The notes below the pieces were generated by a model. The model was not told the DNA's origin. It made no database searches and saw only the letters and a program-made list of their open reading frames with translations. A stretch of 64,000 nt of DNA, taken from contig NZ_CM001484.1 in NCBI RefSeq assembly GCF_000243395.2, positions 1,949,202 through 2,013,201 on the forward strand, in the 5' to 3' direction. This DNA is from Saccharomonospora glauca K62. GTDB taxonomy: Bacteria > Actinomycetota > Actinomycetes > Mycobacteriales > Pseudonocardiaceae. Both the position numbers and the translations under genes were made by a program. Positions 8,537 to 17,753 of this stretch are shown here, in pieces (position 1 is the first letter of the stretch; each line of letters begins with the position of its first letter).

Positions 8537-9763
8537 TCAGCTCCGGCCGTTCGTAACGTGCAGCAGGCGGGTCACGGCGTGATCGAGGGGGATGACTTCC
8601 TGTTCGATTCGTCGGAACGGCGTGGGGCCCGCGGTCGCGATGGTGTCGTAGGCGAGGCGTTCGGCCTCGGTCAGGTGCGGTAGGACCTCCGCCGACGGTG
8701 AGAGACGGCGACCGTGTTCGTCGTGGTTGACGCCGTGATCGGCATAGCGGTGGAGGTCGGTGTCGTCCATGAGGATCGAGTGGACCGGCTTGGGAGGTGC
8801 TCCGTCCGATGCGGGCTCGGCCAGCACTGCCCGGAAACGGTCGAGGATCGCGTACCCGTCCGTGTCGATATCGCCCCAGTAGACGACGTGTTCGGCGGTC
8901 CGGAGCCAGGGCACCTCCGCGAGGAGGGAGGCCGCGGCCTTGCCACCACCCTCGACCACGATCGTGTCGCGGACTTGCGGGAACCAGAGGCGACAGTCGC
9001 GGTTCTCCACGACGAGCACGACACGAGGCCGATAGGCGATCTCGTGCACGTCCCCGGTGGTCCAGGCGTCGTGTCTGCGACGGCCGGACGCCAGGTAACC
9101 GGGATCGATGTAGGTCAGGTGCACGACCGCCGGTCGGGGCCGCGCCTCCGCACGGACGTCTCTTCCGGAGACATCGCGTAACAGCGCGCCGTGGGAGCCG
9201 AGCCACTTGGTGTGCATTCCCGGAATCGGGAGCTGCCGCAGGGTCCACGCGCTGAGGTCGGGGTGCTGACGCAGCCAGTCCACCGCGCGAAGCAGCACCT
9301 CCACGTCGTGTGCCTGAAGCCGGTGGACCGCACGGAGCGTGGCCGGGGTGAGCACCGCATCGACGGATCGCAGTGCCGAGGCGAGCTCGCGAGCCCGTTC
9401 AACATCCACAGGGGGCGGCTCGGCACCGAACTCGGCGAGGAACGCGACGCCGCCGTCGAGGTCAGCGACGAGCCTGGCGGGGAAGTCACCGACGACTCCT
9501 CGAATACTGAGCGTGCGGGGAACTAGTCGCACGCCGTGGGGGAGTCGGTCGGCGATGTCACGCCAGCGCATGCGCCACTCGTGCCAGACGCCGTATCCCA
9601 GCCTCTCCACGGCTTTTCCCGTTGTCACGCCGGGACATAGCGGCACGGAGAAGATGACTGTCTCGCCGCCATGCACGCCCGTGCACACGGCTTCCGCCCA
9701 CTTCCGATCGATTCTGCGGCGGAGCTCCGCACACGCACCCTCCGGGGTGACGAGCGTGCTCAT
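8537..9763 (-). CDS. jetD: Wadjet protein JetD (Toprim nuclease subunit)
   Basis: The start is ATG 9763, overlapping the jetC stop by 4 bp; a slightly longer frame upstream is not needed. The 408-aa protein has the DUF3322 N-terminal domain and the DUF2220 Toprim domain. Toprim residues are visible: the acidic strand VVLVVENRDCRLWFP (Glu) and the DxD motif in VVYWGDIDTDGYAILDRFR, followed by SILMDDTDLHRYADHG. In characterised Wadjet systems JetD is the endonuclease that cuts closed circular plasmids after the JetABC motor has extruded loops. It is last of the four-gene operon. Confidence 0.9.
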   Translation of the reverse strand: MSTLVTPEGACAELRRRIDRKWAEAVCTGVHGGETVIFSVPLCPGVTTGKAVERLGYGVWHEWRMRWRDIADRLPHGVRLVPRTLSIRGVVGDFPARLVADLDGGVAFLAEFGAEPPPVDVERARELASALRSVDAVLTPATLRAVHRLQAHDVEVLLRAVDWLRQHPDLSAWTLRQLPIPGMHTKWLGSHGALLRDVSGRDVRAEARPRPAVVHLTYIDPGYLASGRRRHDAWTTGDVHEIAYRPRVVLVVENRDCRLWFPQVRDTIVVEGGGKAAASLLAEVPWLRTAEHVVYWGDIDTDGYAILDRFRAVLAEPASDGAPPKPVHSILMDDTDLHRYADHGVNHDEHGRRLSPSAEVLPHLTEAERLAYDTIATAGPTPFRRIEQEVIPLDHAVTRLLHVTNGRS

Positions 9764-12700
9764 TCGTCCGGGACCCCCACCAAGGGCTTCGCCCACGACC
9801 GGCCCTCGGAGTTTTTGAGGATCAGATACTCCGCGTCCACGTGCGGCTCGATCGCGCTGTGCTTGTCGTTCGGGGCGCTGATGATCAGTTGGAAGCCGAG
9901 CCCCCGCCAGGCCCCGATGGCACGGCCGGTGAGGCGCGCGTCCGCCTTGATCAACGCCTCGTCGAGGAAGACCGGTGCGTAGCGGGGGCGGGTGGCGCCC
10001 GCGTCACCCAACTGATACCGCAACGCGGCACCGACGATGAACGCGACCAACTCCTGCGACTCACCACCGGACTTCTCCCCGATGTGGTCATACACGGCGA
10101 CGTGGTTGCCGTCGAGGTCGCGTTTCTCGGCGCTGATCCGCACGTGGTTGCGGACGTCGACGAGATCGGAGAACTCGGGGGCCGTGCGGCGAATCCGATC
10201 GATCACCCTGGCCATGCGGTGATACGCGCGTTCTCGCTCGGCGTCCGTGGTCGCGCTGTCGATGAGGGCGCGGACGTCGCGCAACTCCTTGCGGAACCGG
10301 GCGCGGACCGCGGAGTGGCTCTCCTGCGGATCGATGCGCAGCCGGTGGTTGTCGTCGGCGAACGGCAGATCGGCGAGGATACGGTTGACCGGATCGATCC
10401 GGTCGCGGATCTCGCGGACCGCGGCGGCCAGCTCGCTGTCCAGGCCGGTGAGGTCGTTGCCGGACAGCTTCAGCAGGCTGTCCCGCCACTCGGCCTCCAA
10501 CTCGTGCAGGCCGCTGGTCTCCAGGTCGGTGAGGATGCGGTCGAAGTCGCGATACGAGGCGTCCGCGTCGGTGCCGAGGTTCGGGTTCGGCCAGCGTTCG
10601 AGGAACGTCGAGAAGATGTCCTCCAACGCCTTCCTCGACCGGGCGATCGTCTCGGTCGCCGAACGTCGGTCGGTGTCGAGCCGGTCGGCGGCGCGTTTGA
10701 CCGCCGCGTCGAACTCCGCCAGCTCCGTGGCGCTGTCCGAGTCGCCCGCGAACAGCGACTCCAGATACTCCCGGTGTTCCGGAAGGACCACCGTGCCCGT
10801 CTGCATGGCCGCGTCGAGCGCCGACTGGGCGCGGTCCACCTCGTCGACGGTCGACTCCCACTGCTTACCGAGCACCTTCACGGTCTTCTTTTGCTCGCCG
10901 ACGCGCTCGGTGAGATCCCTAACCCGCTGCTTCAGCTCCTCGACCTGTTTCTGCAGCTGGTCGATCCTCGGGTTGCCCGCGCGGACCTCCTCGACGACGC
11001 GGTTCCACCGGTCTTGCTCCGCGCGCACCGAGTCGACGTCCACCTGCTTCCACGACAACTCCGTCACGGTCCGGTAGGCCGCGCGTCGGGCCTCGAACGA
11101 GTTGAGCTCGTCCTCCGCCCGCGCCACCCACGCGACGGCCTCGTCGAGACGCCGGTGCGCGAGGTCGATCCGGTGCTCGAGGTCGGCGAGCAGCCTGCCG
11201 TTGGTGAAGCCGAGCACGTTGGCGCGGCCGTGCCCGCCGTGTGCGCCCCGGCCGCCGCGTTCCGACGTCTGCCCGGAGATCGTCAGCGCCTTGGCGTACT
11301 GCCCGAGCTGCCGGGGCGTGTCGACACAGACGTAGTCGAACCGGCGGGCGAGTTCGCTTTTGAGCCACGCGGTGAACGGCGACGGACGATAGTCGAGCCT
11401 GCCGGGGAGCGTCTTCGGGTTGAGCGTGACCTCGTCGCGCAGCCCCGTGCGCACGCCCTGGAAGTGCACGCGCCGGGTCGTCCTGACCTTGTTGACGGCC
11501 TCCCGGAACGCGCTCAGGCGCCCGGAGTCGATGAGCATGAGCGTGGCGAACCCGCCGAGCGCCAGGTTGAACGCCTCCCGCCACGGCTCGAACTCGGTGC
11601 TCACCTCGATCAGCTCGCCGACGAACGGCAGCTCGTCCGGGGTGAGTCCGGCGGCCTCGGCCAGCGCCGCGCGGGCCGCGTGCAACTCGGTGGGGATGTT
11701 GCCCCGCCGGGACTTGACCGCCTTGTGCTCGGCCCGCAGCTCGGCCAGCTCCGCCTCGGCCTGCTTCTTCTCCGCCACGGCCTCGGCGAAATGGGTCTGG
11801 GCGGTGCGGCGGGCCTCCGTGTCGGCCAGGGCGCGGTGCGCCGTCTCCACCAGCGCGGCGAAGTCGTCGCCGGTCGACACCGTGGCGCCGAGGGTGTCGA
11901 GGGCCCGGTCCAACTGCTTGCGCGCTCGTTCGACGTCGACCAGCCGTTGCTCGATGGTGCGCAGCTCACCGAACGCGGTCTTCAAGTTGTCGCCCCCGGA
12001 GGCGCGAAGCGTCTCGGTCGCGCCCTCGCACTGCGCTTCGGTGGCTTTGACCAGGGCCTCGGTCTCCGCCAGTTCGTCCTTCGCCCGCTGATAGCGCCGG
12101 GAAAGATCCCGCTCGGCCGCGCGGAGAAGGTCGAGTCGTCGTTCGTGACACCACAACGCCGCGGGGGAGGACTCCGCGCTGAAGGACCCGACCGCCTCGA
12201 TCAGCCGCAGCCGCTGCTCGGCGTCGTCGATGGCGCGGCGATGCTCGCGGATCGGCGTCAACGCCTTCACCTGCTGACGCGCGACGATCATCCGCTGTCT
12301 GGTGCCGGACAGTTCGTCGAACTGCTGCACCACCGCGTCCGCCGTGGCCAAAGTGGAGGGTTCTTCGAGGACCATCGTCTTGTAGAGGGCATCGACGGTG
12401 GTGATCTGCTGGCCCGCCTGGATACGGCCGAGCAGCGCGACCGCCTTGTGGCCGTCACCCGCGGCACCGATACCGAGCGTGGAGTGCAGCCGCGCGGTGA
12501 AGTCCCGGTCGGTGTCGAAGCAGGTCACCCCGGTGGCCTCGACCTCGGCGCGCGCGAACCTCTTGGCCGCCGGGCCCTCCAGATCCCGTAAGCAGTAGTG
12601 GCGGTCACAGGTGGCGCGCACCGCCACGACGTCGTCGAGGGTGCGGGCGGCCGCCGGCACGTACCAGGCGCGCAGCGCGGTGAACTCCGCGCCGGTGTGA

Positions 12701-13092
12701 TCGACCCAGGTCATCGCGATGGCCGACCAGGTGTCGCGGCCGTCGCCGCGCAGCACCCGCATCTTCGTCTCGCCATCGGCCCTGGACTCGTCCAGCTTGC
12801 CCCGCGCATACGACAGGATGTTGCGCTGGTCCTTGCCCCTGGGCCTGCCGACCACACCGCCGTTGGAGGCCCCGTTGAACGGTGTCGTGTGGGGCATGAG
12901 CAACGCGATGTGGGAGTCCATCAGCGTCGACTTGCCCGACCCGGAACCACCGCTGAGCAGGGTCGCTCCGGGCGCGAACCGCACCCGGTGGTAGCCGTCA
13001 TAGCCGCCCCAGTTCACCAGCTGCAGGTCGCGGGCCACCCACTGCTGTCCTCGTGATGCCGCCGGGATCAACCCGAACAGCGTATCGATCAT
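9760..13092 (-). CDS. jetC: Wadjet protein JetC (SMC/MukB-like ATPase)
   Basis: The 1110-aa ATPase starts at ATG 13092 (MIDTLFGLIPAASRGQQW), two bases after jetB. The ABC half-sites are at the two ends: Walker A GGSGSGKST near residue 49, signature KSGGESQELVAFIVGAAL, and Walker B APVFLDEALIKAD near the C-terminus. Between them are long coiled-coil arms (E/R/A-rich heptads) and a central hinge-like globular segment. This is the MukB/SbcC-like motor of Wadjet, which hydrolyses ATP to extrude DNA. Both nucleotide-binding halves look intact, so the system should be functional. Confidence 0.92.
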   Translation of the reverse strand: MIDTLFGLIPAASRGQQWVARDLQLVNWGGYDGYHRVRFAPGATLLSGGSGSGKSTLMDSHIALLMPHTTPFNGASNGGVVGRPRGKDQRNILSYARGKLDESRADGETKMRVLRGDGRDTWSAIAMTWVDHTGAEFTALRAWYVPAAARTLDDVVAVRATCDRHYCLRDLEGPAAKRFARAEVEATGVTCFDTDRDFTARLHSTLGIGAAGDGHKAVALLGRIQAGQQITTVDALYKTMVLEEPSTLATADAVVQQFDELSGTRQRMIVARQQVKALTPIREHRRAIDDAEQRLRLIEAVGSFSAESSPAALWCHERRLDLLRAAERDLSRRYQRAKDELAETEALVKATEAQCEGATETLRASGGDNLKTAFGELRTIEQRLVDVERARKQLDRALDTLGATVSTGDDFAALVETAHRALADTEARRTAQTHFAEAVAEKKQAEAELAELRAEHKAVKSRRGNIPTELHAARAALAEAAGLTPDELPFVGELIEVSTEFEPWREAFNLALGGFATLMLIDSGRLSAFREAVNKVRTTRRVHFQGVRTGLRDEVTLNPKTLPGRLDYRPSPFTAWLKSELARRFDYVCVDTPRQLGQYAKALTISGQTSERGGRGAHGGHGRANVLGFTNGRLLADLEHRIDLAHRRLDEAVAWVARAEDELNSFEARRAAYRTVTELSWKQVDVDSVRAEQDRWNRVVEEVRAGNPRIDQLQKQVEELKQRVRDLTERVGEQKKTVKVLGKQWESTVDEVDRAQSALDAAMQTGTVVLPEHREYLESLFAGDSDSATELAEFDAAVKRAADRLDTDRRSATETIARSRKALEDIFSTFLERWPNPNLGTDADASYRDFDRILTDLETSGLHELEAEWRDSLLKLSGNDLTGLDSELAAAVREIRDRIDPVNRILADLPFADDNHRLRIDPQESHSAVRARFRKELRDVRALIDSATTDAERERAYHRMARVIDRIRRTAPEFSDLVDVRNHVRISAEKRDLDGNHVAVYDHIGEKSGGESQELVAFIVGAALRYQLGDAGATRPRYAPVFLDEALIKADARLTGRAIGAWRGLGFQLIISAPNDKHSAIEPHVDAEYLILKNSEGRSWAKPLVGVPDE

Positions 13093-13094
13093 GC

Positions 13095-13763
13095 TCACGC
13101 CGTGGCCTCGTTCCGTTCGCGCAACCACTGCTGCAGTTCGGCGAGCTTCTCCGTGCTCAGCACGACCTCCACCAACGGTGTGATCCGATACCGGCCCGCC
13201 GACTCCTCGACGAGCAGCCCCTCGGTGACCAGCCGCTGCACCGCGCTGCGAACCTCCTGCTGACTGCGGGCCAGGTTGTGGTCCTCGGGGTCGAAATAGG
13301 TCAGCACGGTCTGTTCCAGTTCCTCGATGTCCACACGCGCGGACGCCTCACCCGTGCCGCGTTCCCGCTGGAAGACGGTCCGAAGCTGCACGAGCACCAA
13401 CGTCTCGGCCCGGTTGTAGGACTCGTCCCGCAGCAGGATCGGCACGTCCAGCTCCGTCGACCGCACCTGCTGCTTGTAGGCGACGCCTCGCTCGTGGTCG
13501 ACCACGAGCCGGATGAACAAATCGTGCATCCGCGACTCTATGATCTGCTGATTCTCCAGCAGAGTCCGCCACTGCGCGGGATTCTTCTCGGCCAACAGGA
13601 ACTTGCGGCGCAGCAGCTGGACCAGCACCCGCCGCACGTCCGCCTCCAGCGTGCCCGCGTCACCGGGGAACAACTCGGTCGGGTCGTCCTCCATCGACAC
13701 CGGGTCGATGAACCCGGCGGCGGTGCCGGTCGACCAGCCGTTCTCGGGCTCGACCTCACTCAT
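13095..13763 (-). CDS. jetB: Wadjet protein JetB (DUF4194, KITE-like subunit)
   Basis: This 222-aa acidic protein has the DUF4194 pattern: a helical first half with [27 protein letters not shown], then a winged-helix-like second half ending in [14 protein letters not shown] and a terminal helix. In Wadjet, JetB is the MukE/KITE analogue that bridges the kleisin JetA and the JetC heads. It overlaps jetA by 4 bp (start ATG 13763) and is followed directly by jetC, so the order jetA-jetB-jetC-jetD is the standard one. Confidence 0.9.
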   Translation of the reverse strand: MSEVEPENGWSTGTAAGFIDPVSMEDDPTELFPGDAGTLEADVRRVLVQLLRRKFLLAEKNPAQWRTLLENQQIIESRMHDLFIRLVVDHERGVAYKQQVRSTELDVPILLRDESYNRAETLVLVQLRTVFQRERGTGEASARVDIEELEQTVLTYFDPEDHNLARSQQEVRSAVQRLVTEGLLVEESAGRYRITPLVEVVLSTEKLAELQQWLRERNEATA

Positions 13764-15253
13764 CGGTCACCACTCCTATCAGCCGGATTGGCCGCCACCA
13801 CACCGCCGAGGGCGAACCGGCGCCGGGACCCGTCGGGCCGGATCGTGTCGACCGTGGTGACCTCCTCGGTCTCGGTCATCCCGGCGTCGTGGGCGATCTC
13901 CAGCAGCCCGAGCAGATCGACCGGCCGCCGGAGGTCCTCGTCCGCCGCGCGGAACGCCGCCACGACGTCCACGCGCTTCTCCCGGCCCGCGAACGCCGCC
14001 AAGTGGTCCTCCAGCTCGGGGTATCGGGGACCACCCCAGGCCCTGGTGTCGGCGGTGGTCACGTCCTCGATCTCCTCCCACTCCCGCAACGGCGCGGGCG
14101 GTTGCGGCGGCCGCAACTCGCTCGTCCGCTGCCGCAGGTGCCCCAGGTCGGCCACCGGAAGACGGCGCAGCGGCTCGACGGGCTCGCCCCGACGAGAGGC
14201 GGGAACCCACTTGTGCAGTTCGGACATCACGTTCCTCAGCAACTCGTCGACCTGACGGTCGCGCAGCGGGTCGTGATTGCGCACCTGGGTGGTGATGACG
14301 TGGGAAGCCTGGCGTTGTGCGGCCAGCACCTCCTTGACACCCTGTTCGACCCGGCGCGAGATGTCGGTGAGTTCCCGGCGCTGCTGTTCGGACAGCAGAT
14401 CGGTGAACTTGTGCCGCAGCACCGTGCGCAGCTGGCTCCACAAGTTGTGGATCTGTGCGGGGTCGCCGATGAGCCGCAACGCACCGGCGAACGCCCGACC
14501 CTCCGGGGTGGCGTCCAGGATGCGCTGGCCCCGCTCCAGGTATTCGCGAAGGACCTCACCGGTCGGGCGCACGTCGTGCCGCAACTCGGCGACGACGTCC
14601 CGCTGCACGGCCTTGATCGACTCGGCTACTCGGGCGAAGTCCGCGGGCAACTCCCGCGCCAGGTGCAGCACGTTCTCGGCGGCTTCGAGCAACTGCTCGT
14701 CGGGGACGGTCTCGACCTTTCCACCGCGTTCCAGCCGGGCGAGTTCCTTCTGCCGCTGCTGGATTTCTTCGTGTAGGCGGGAGATTCTGGCCATGACGTC
14801 GGGGTCGGCGTCCTGCGCGAGCCGCTCGATCGCCTGCAGCAACGTCCTGACCCGTGATTCCGACACCCTGGTGCGTACTCCGCCGACCCGGCCGGCGACT
14901 TCGAGCGCGCCGACGCCGTGTGCCGACAGCCGATACACCTCGACGTCGTCGTCGGAGACGTGCCGCACCAGCCACCCGGCCTGCACCCACTGCCGGCACA
15001 GGTCCCGCGCGTTCCCGGAAGGCAGCGGTTGGTTGTCGTCGTCGCCGTAGCCCGCGGCCCGCAGCTGCTGGAGGGCGTCGTCGATCTCCGCGTGCGCGTC
15101 GGCCACCGCCACGCTCGGCCGCTCGGCGGTGAAGACCATCGCCAGCGCCGTCACCACGAAAGGCGCGTGTGTCTGATGGAGGAGAGCGAGCATGGGGTTC
15201 TGGAACGCTCGCAACGCACCCTGGTACGCGCCTTCTATGCCTCGTGTAGCCAT
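13760..15253 (-). CDS. jetA: Wadjet protein JetA (DUF3375, kleisin-like subunit)
   Basis: The best start is ATG 15253 ([21 protein letters not shown]), which gives 497 aa. The frame extends upstream to 15406, but that extension is poorly conserved in character. A TACCCT -10-like box at 15268-15263 (minus strand) ends 9 bases before this ATG, so the operon may be leaderless. The protein is DUF3375-like: N-terminal winged-helix region ([30 protein letters not shown]), middle coiled coil ([22 protein letters not shown]) and C-terminal winged helix. It is the kleisin of the type I Wadjet complex that excludes small circular plasmids. Confidence 0.9.
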   Translation of the reverse strand: MATRGIEGAYQGALRAFQNPMLALLHQTHAPFVVTALAMVFTAERPSVAVADAHAEIDDALQQLRAAGYGDDDNQPLPSGNARDLCRQWVQAGWLVRHVSDDDVEVYRLSAHGVGALEVAGRVGGVRTRVSESRVRTLLQAIERLAQDADPDVMARISRLHEEIQQRQKELARLERGGKVETVPDEQLLEAAENVLHLARELPADFARVAESIKAVQRDVVAELRHDVRPTGEVLREYLERGQRILDATPEGRAFAGALRLIGDPAQIHNLWSQLRTVLRHKFTDLLSEQQRRELTDISRRVEQGVKEVLAAQRQASHVITTQVRNHDPLRDRQVDELLRNVMSELHKWVPASRRGEPVEPLRRLPVADLGHLRQRTSELRPPQPPAPLREWEEIEDVTTADTRAWGGPRYPELEDHLAAFAGREKRVDVVAAFRAADEDLRRPVDLLGLLEIAHDAGMTETEEVTTVDTIRPDGSRRRFALGGVVAANPADRSGDR

Positions 15254-15390
15254 CGCGGCGTTAGGGTACGGCGTGAGGCCGACACACTCGGTGCTGACCG
15301 CTCGCGCCGTGCCGGGGAGCGTCGTGGTAGTCGGGAGTGCGACGTCACCACAGGGGCTTTCGCGGCGACTCGATGACCAACGCGTTGGGA

Positions 15391-15416
15391 TCTTCGGAGG
15401 CGACAACCTCCGAAGA
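15391..15416. terminator. 10-bp perfect inverted repeat upstream of Wadjet operon
   Basis: TCTTCGGAGG at 15391-15400 and CCTCCGAAGA at 15407-15416 form a perfect stem with a 6-nt loop, 140 bp upstream of jetA. There is no T-run on either side. It could be a factor-independent terminator shielding the operon or a protein-binding palindrome; the sequence alone does not decide. Confidence 0.45.
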
Positions 15417-15972
15417 AACCGTGCGTGCTGGCCGACGAGTGCAGCGCCATTGCTTGGCGGTCTCGCCGCTACGATTGGTTACTTCTCGATTTTCGGGCAT
15501 GGATCGTCCCCAGGGCTATGTCAAGGGATTCACGAAACGGTTCTCGGGAAGCATCGGAAGTTGTTTTTCGTGACTGGGATAGTAGTGATGGATGAGGCGA
15601 ACGACAGCAACGGTGACAACGCCAAAGACAGCGAGATCTGGCTTGTTCCCGGCAGGGGTTGCCGGATTCGTGTTCATGGCCAAGGTAATGGTTTCCATGG
15701 GGCACGCGGAGTCCCGCAAACTGCCTGTTTTGCAGGCCCTGGTTTACGGGGCGTTCTTTCGTTGCTACTCGGCCCGGCGGTGGCACTGAGTCGTCTTTCG
15801 GAGTCGTCCAAGATGCGGAACGTGCGTCAGGGACTACACCGCGCTCTCCGGACTTAGGGGTTGAAGGAAATTCTGGGCATCACGGCCCGTTTCGTGATGC
15901 TATTTCCCGTTGCACCGAAAGAAACCTTTCGAACGCTGAAGCCCCGTACCTTGGTTAGATGGACTGTCTTGC
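15417..15972. other. intergenic region between jetA and the phosphotransferase gene
   Basis: Lower-GC DNA with small frames on both strands, none with a clear ribosome binding site. The most protein-like is a minus-strand frame around 15519-15677 with a hydrophobic run (LAVFGVVTVAVV), but it is too weak to call. Confidence 0.4.
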
Positions 15973-16968
15973 TCACGGGGCCGGGAACGTCTTCAAGGTC
16001 TCCACGGTATCGGCGAGGCCCTGCCAGGCTGTTTCGGTGTCGCTGGTTCGGGTGTGCGGGCTGCGAAACCACGCGAGGAACTCGGCGAGGTCGGTCAGAG
16101 CCCAGCGCAGCCGATACAACGCCAGCGCTGACGGATCCGGGGCGAAGCCCGTCAGCTCCGTGTAGTGGCCGAGGGCTGCCGGGTCGTCGGAGAGTAGGGA
16201 CAGGTCGCGTTCGGGCACCGCCAATCCGACGGTGTCCCAGTCGATGAGGAGATACCCGCCCTCGATGCGCAGGAGGTTGCCGGGGTGGGGCTCGCCGTGC
16301 GTGACGACCAGCGGCCCGCCGCCGCGCCGGACCCGGTCGGCCAAACGGTCGAAGTCGGCCAGCCGCGTGCGGAACAGCTCCGCCTCATTGGTCACGAGTG
16401 CTCGTGCGGGTTCGGAAAACGGCCCGCCGGACCACGGCAAGGAGGCCTCCGCGAGGGCGCTTTCCAACCCGGCCCGCCCCGGCGGGTCCAGCACGGTGGC
16501 CGGAGTGCACCGCGGCGGTGTGCTGCGGTGCAGCCGGGCGAGCAGACCGAGCACCTCGTTCCGCTCCGCGCTCGACAACTCCCGAGAGAAGTCGCCCGCC
16601 TCTCCGTGGACGAAGGGGAAGAGGCTGAGTGCGTAGCGGTCGTCCACCGCGACCACGGGATCCCCGGTGCGGGAACGCCGGGGAGCGACCACGAAGTCCA
16701 GGCCGGCGCGCTCGTGCAGAGTGGCCGCGGTCTCCATGGCCTTGCGCAGCCCCACTAACGCCATCTCGGGAGTCGGTCCGCAGTGTTCCTTGTGGGCCAG
16801 GTCGGAAACCTTGGCGAACCACTGCCGACCGTCCTCATCGGTGACGCGCCAGTGGTAGTCGCCGAAACCGACCGGGGCGTAGGATGCCGTGTGCACGACG
16901 ACGCCGAAGTGTTCGGCGAGCCCGGTGGCCAGGTCCTCCTCGCCGAAGTTCTCCGGGCGGGTCTCCAT
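15973..16968 (-). CDS. aminoglycoside phosphotransferase (APH)-fold kinase
   Basis: This 331-aa protein has the APH/choline-kinase fold. It shows a nucleotide-binding N-lobe (GFGDYHWRVTDEDGRQWFAKVSDL, with the Lys of the FAKV strand), the catalytic loop THGEPHPGNLL and the metal-binding IDWDTVGLAVPERDLSLL. The catalytic Asp of the usual HGDxxxxN is Glu here (HGEPHPGN), which some family members carry. The family phosphorylates aminoglycosides, spectinomycin or small metabolites; the substrate cannot be assigned. It stands alone between the Wadjet operon and CRISPR array 1, transcribed in the same direction as both. Confidence 0.8.
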   Translation of the reverse strand: METRPENFGEEDLATGLAEHFGVVVHTASYAPVGFGDYHWRVTDEDGRQWFAKVSDLAHKEHCGPTPEMALVGLRKAMETAATLHERAGLDFVVAPRRSRTGDPVVAVDDRYALSLFPFVHGEAGDFSRELSSAERNEVLGLLARLHRSTPPRCTPATVLDPPGRAGLESALAEASLPWSGGPFSEPARALVTNEAELFRTRLADFDRLADRVRRGGGPLVVTHGEPHPGNLLRIEGGYLLIDWDTVGLAVPERDLSLLSDDPAALGHYTELTGFAPDPSALALYRLRWALTDLAEFLAWFRSPHTRTSDTETAWQGLADTVETLKTFPAP

Positions 16969-17753
16969 GACCTCACGCTACCAAGCGAACTACGCAAAAC
17001 TCCCCATAACTGTCGTCGTCGAACTCGCGCATTTGCCGCAGGAGAGAAGCGAACAGCACGGGGAGACGAGGACCGAGACGGCGAGCAGGCCCAGCACAAG
17101 ACGGGCGGCGTAGGTGGCGGCCGCACCGTCTCGCCTCGCAGGTGCGAGCGAAGGAAGAGCCGGAAGTCATCGCTCCATGTGAGCCGTGGCTTGCAGTTCC
17201 GTGTATCGCTCGATCACCGACGCGAATCGGCCCGTGGTGTCTCTGGGACGATCGATCGCGATGCTCTCACCCGATGGGTTCCTGGCTAGGGCGTCGGTGG
17301 CTTCCAGCCGAGGACGAGCATGTCGAAGATTGTGACGACGGCGTCGCGGCGATCTAGGGCGATTGGGGGACGAGAGCCGGGATCGTGAGGACGAACCGGG
17401 CGAGCGCGCGGCATCCAACGCGTCGTGGTTCACGCTGTCCATCCATCGGAGATGGCTGCGTCGAGACTGTCGGTGTGACAGACCCGCATGCCCGCCGTAG
17501 GCGCGGAGCTCTGGCGTGGAGTCCACCAGGCAGTGAAACTCGACCAGCTGTGGGTGCTCAGTAATCGGCCAGGTGCCGAGGAAGTACTGCCGGAGCGTGT
17601 CAGGACGCTCTGCCCCGCAGTCCAGCCCGCCGGGGGACCGCGCGGATACTGCACTTTGCCAACGGCACGACCGTAGAGACCGATCTGGTTATCCGGCGCC
17701 GCCAGCGCGTTCTCACGGGTCCGTCCGGCGGTCTCCCCAGCCGCCCCTACCGC
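16969..17753. other. gene-free region with possible decayed coding remnants
   Basis: No intact gene is visible between the phosphotransferase start and the leader-distal end of CRISPR array 1. On the minus strand, protein-like stretches appear in different frames: TLRQYFLGTWPITEHPQLVEF near 17590-17530 (18 residues shown is enough to see its character), RVCHTDSLDAAISDGW near 17490-17440, RRDAVVTIFDMLVLGW near 17355-17305, and ARNPSGESIAIDRPRDTTG near 17285-17230. This looks like one degraded gene with several frameshifts, but I cannot identify it. Confidence 0.3.

Noticed and set aside
9841-12591. 916-aa plus-strand ORF across jetC
   Set aside because: High-GC shadow of jetC on the opposite strand; the jetC frame has clear ATPase motifs.
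15516-15719. 67-codon minus-strand ORF with a hydrophobic stretch
   Set aside because: No SD, weak codon bias and a competing plus-strand frame; too weak to call.
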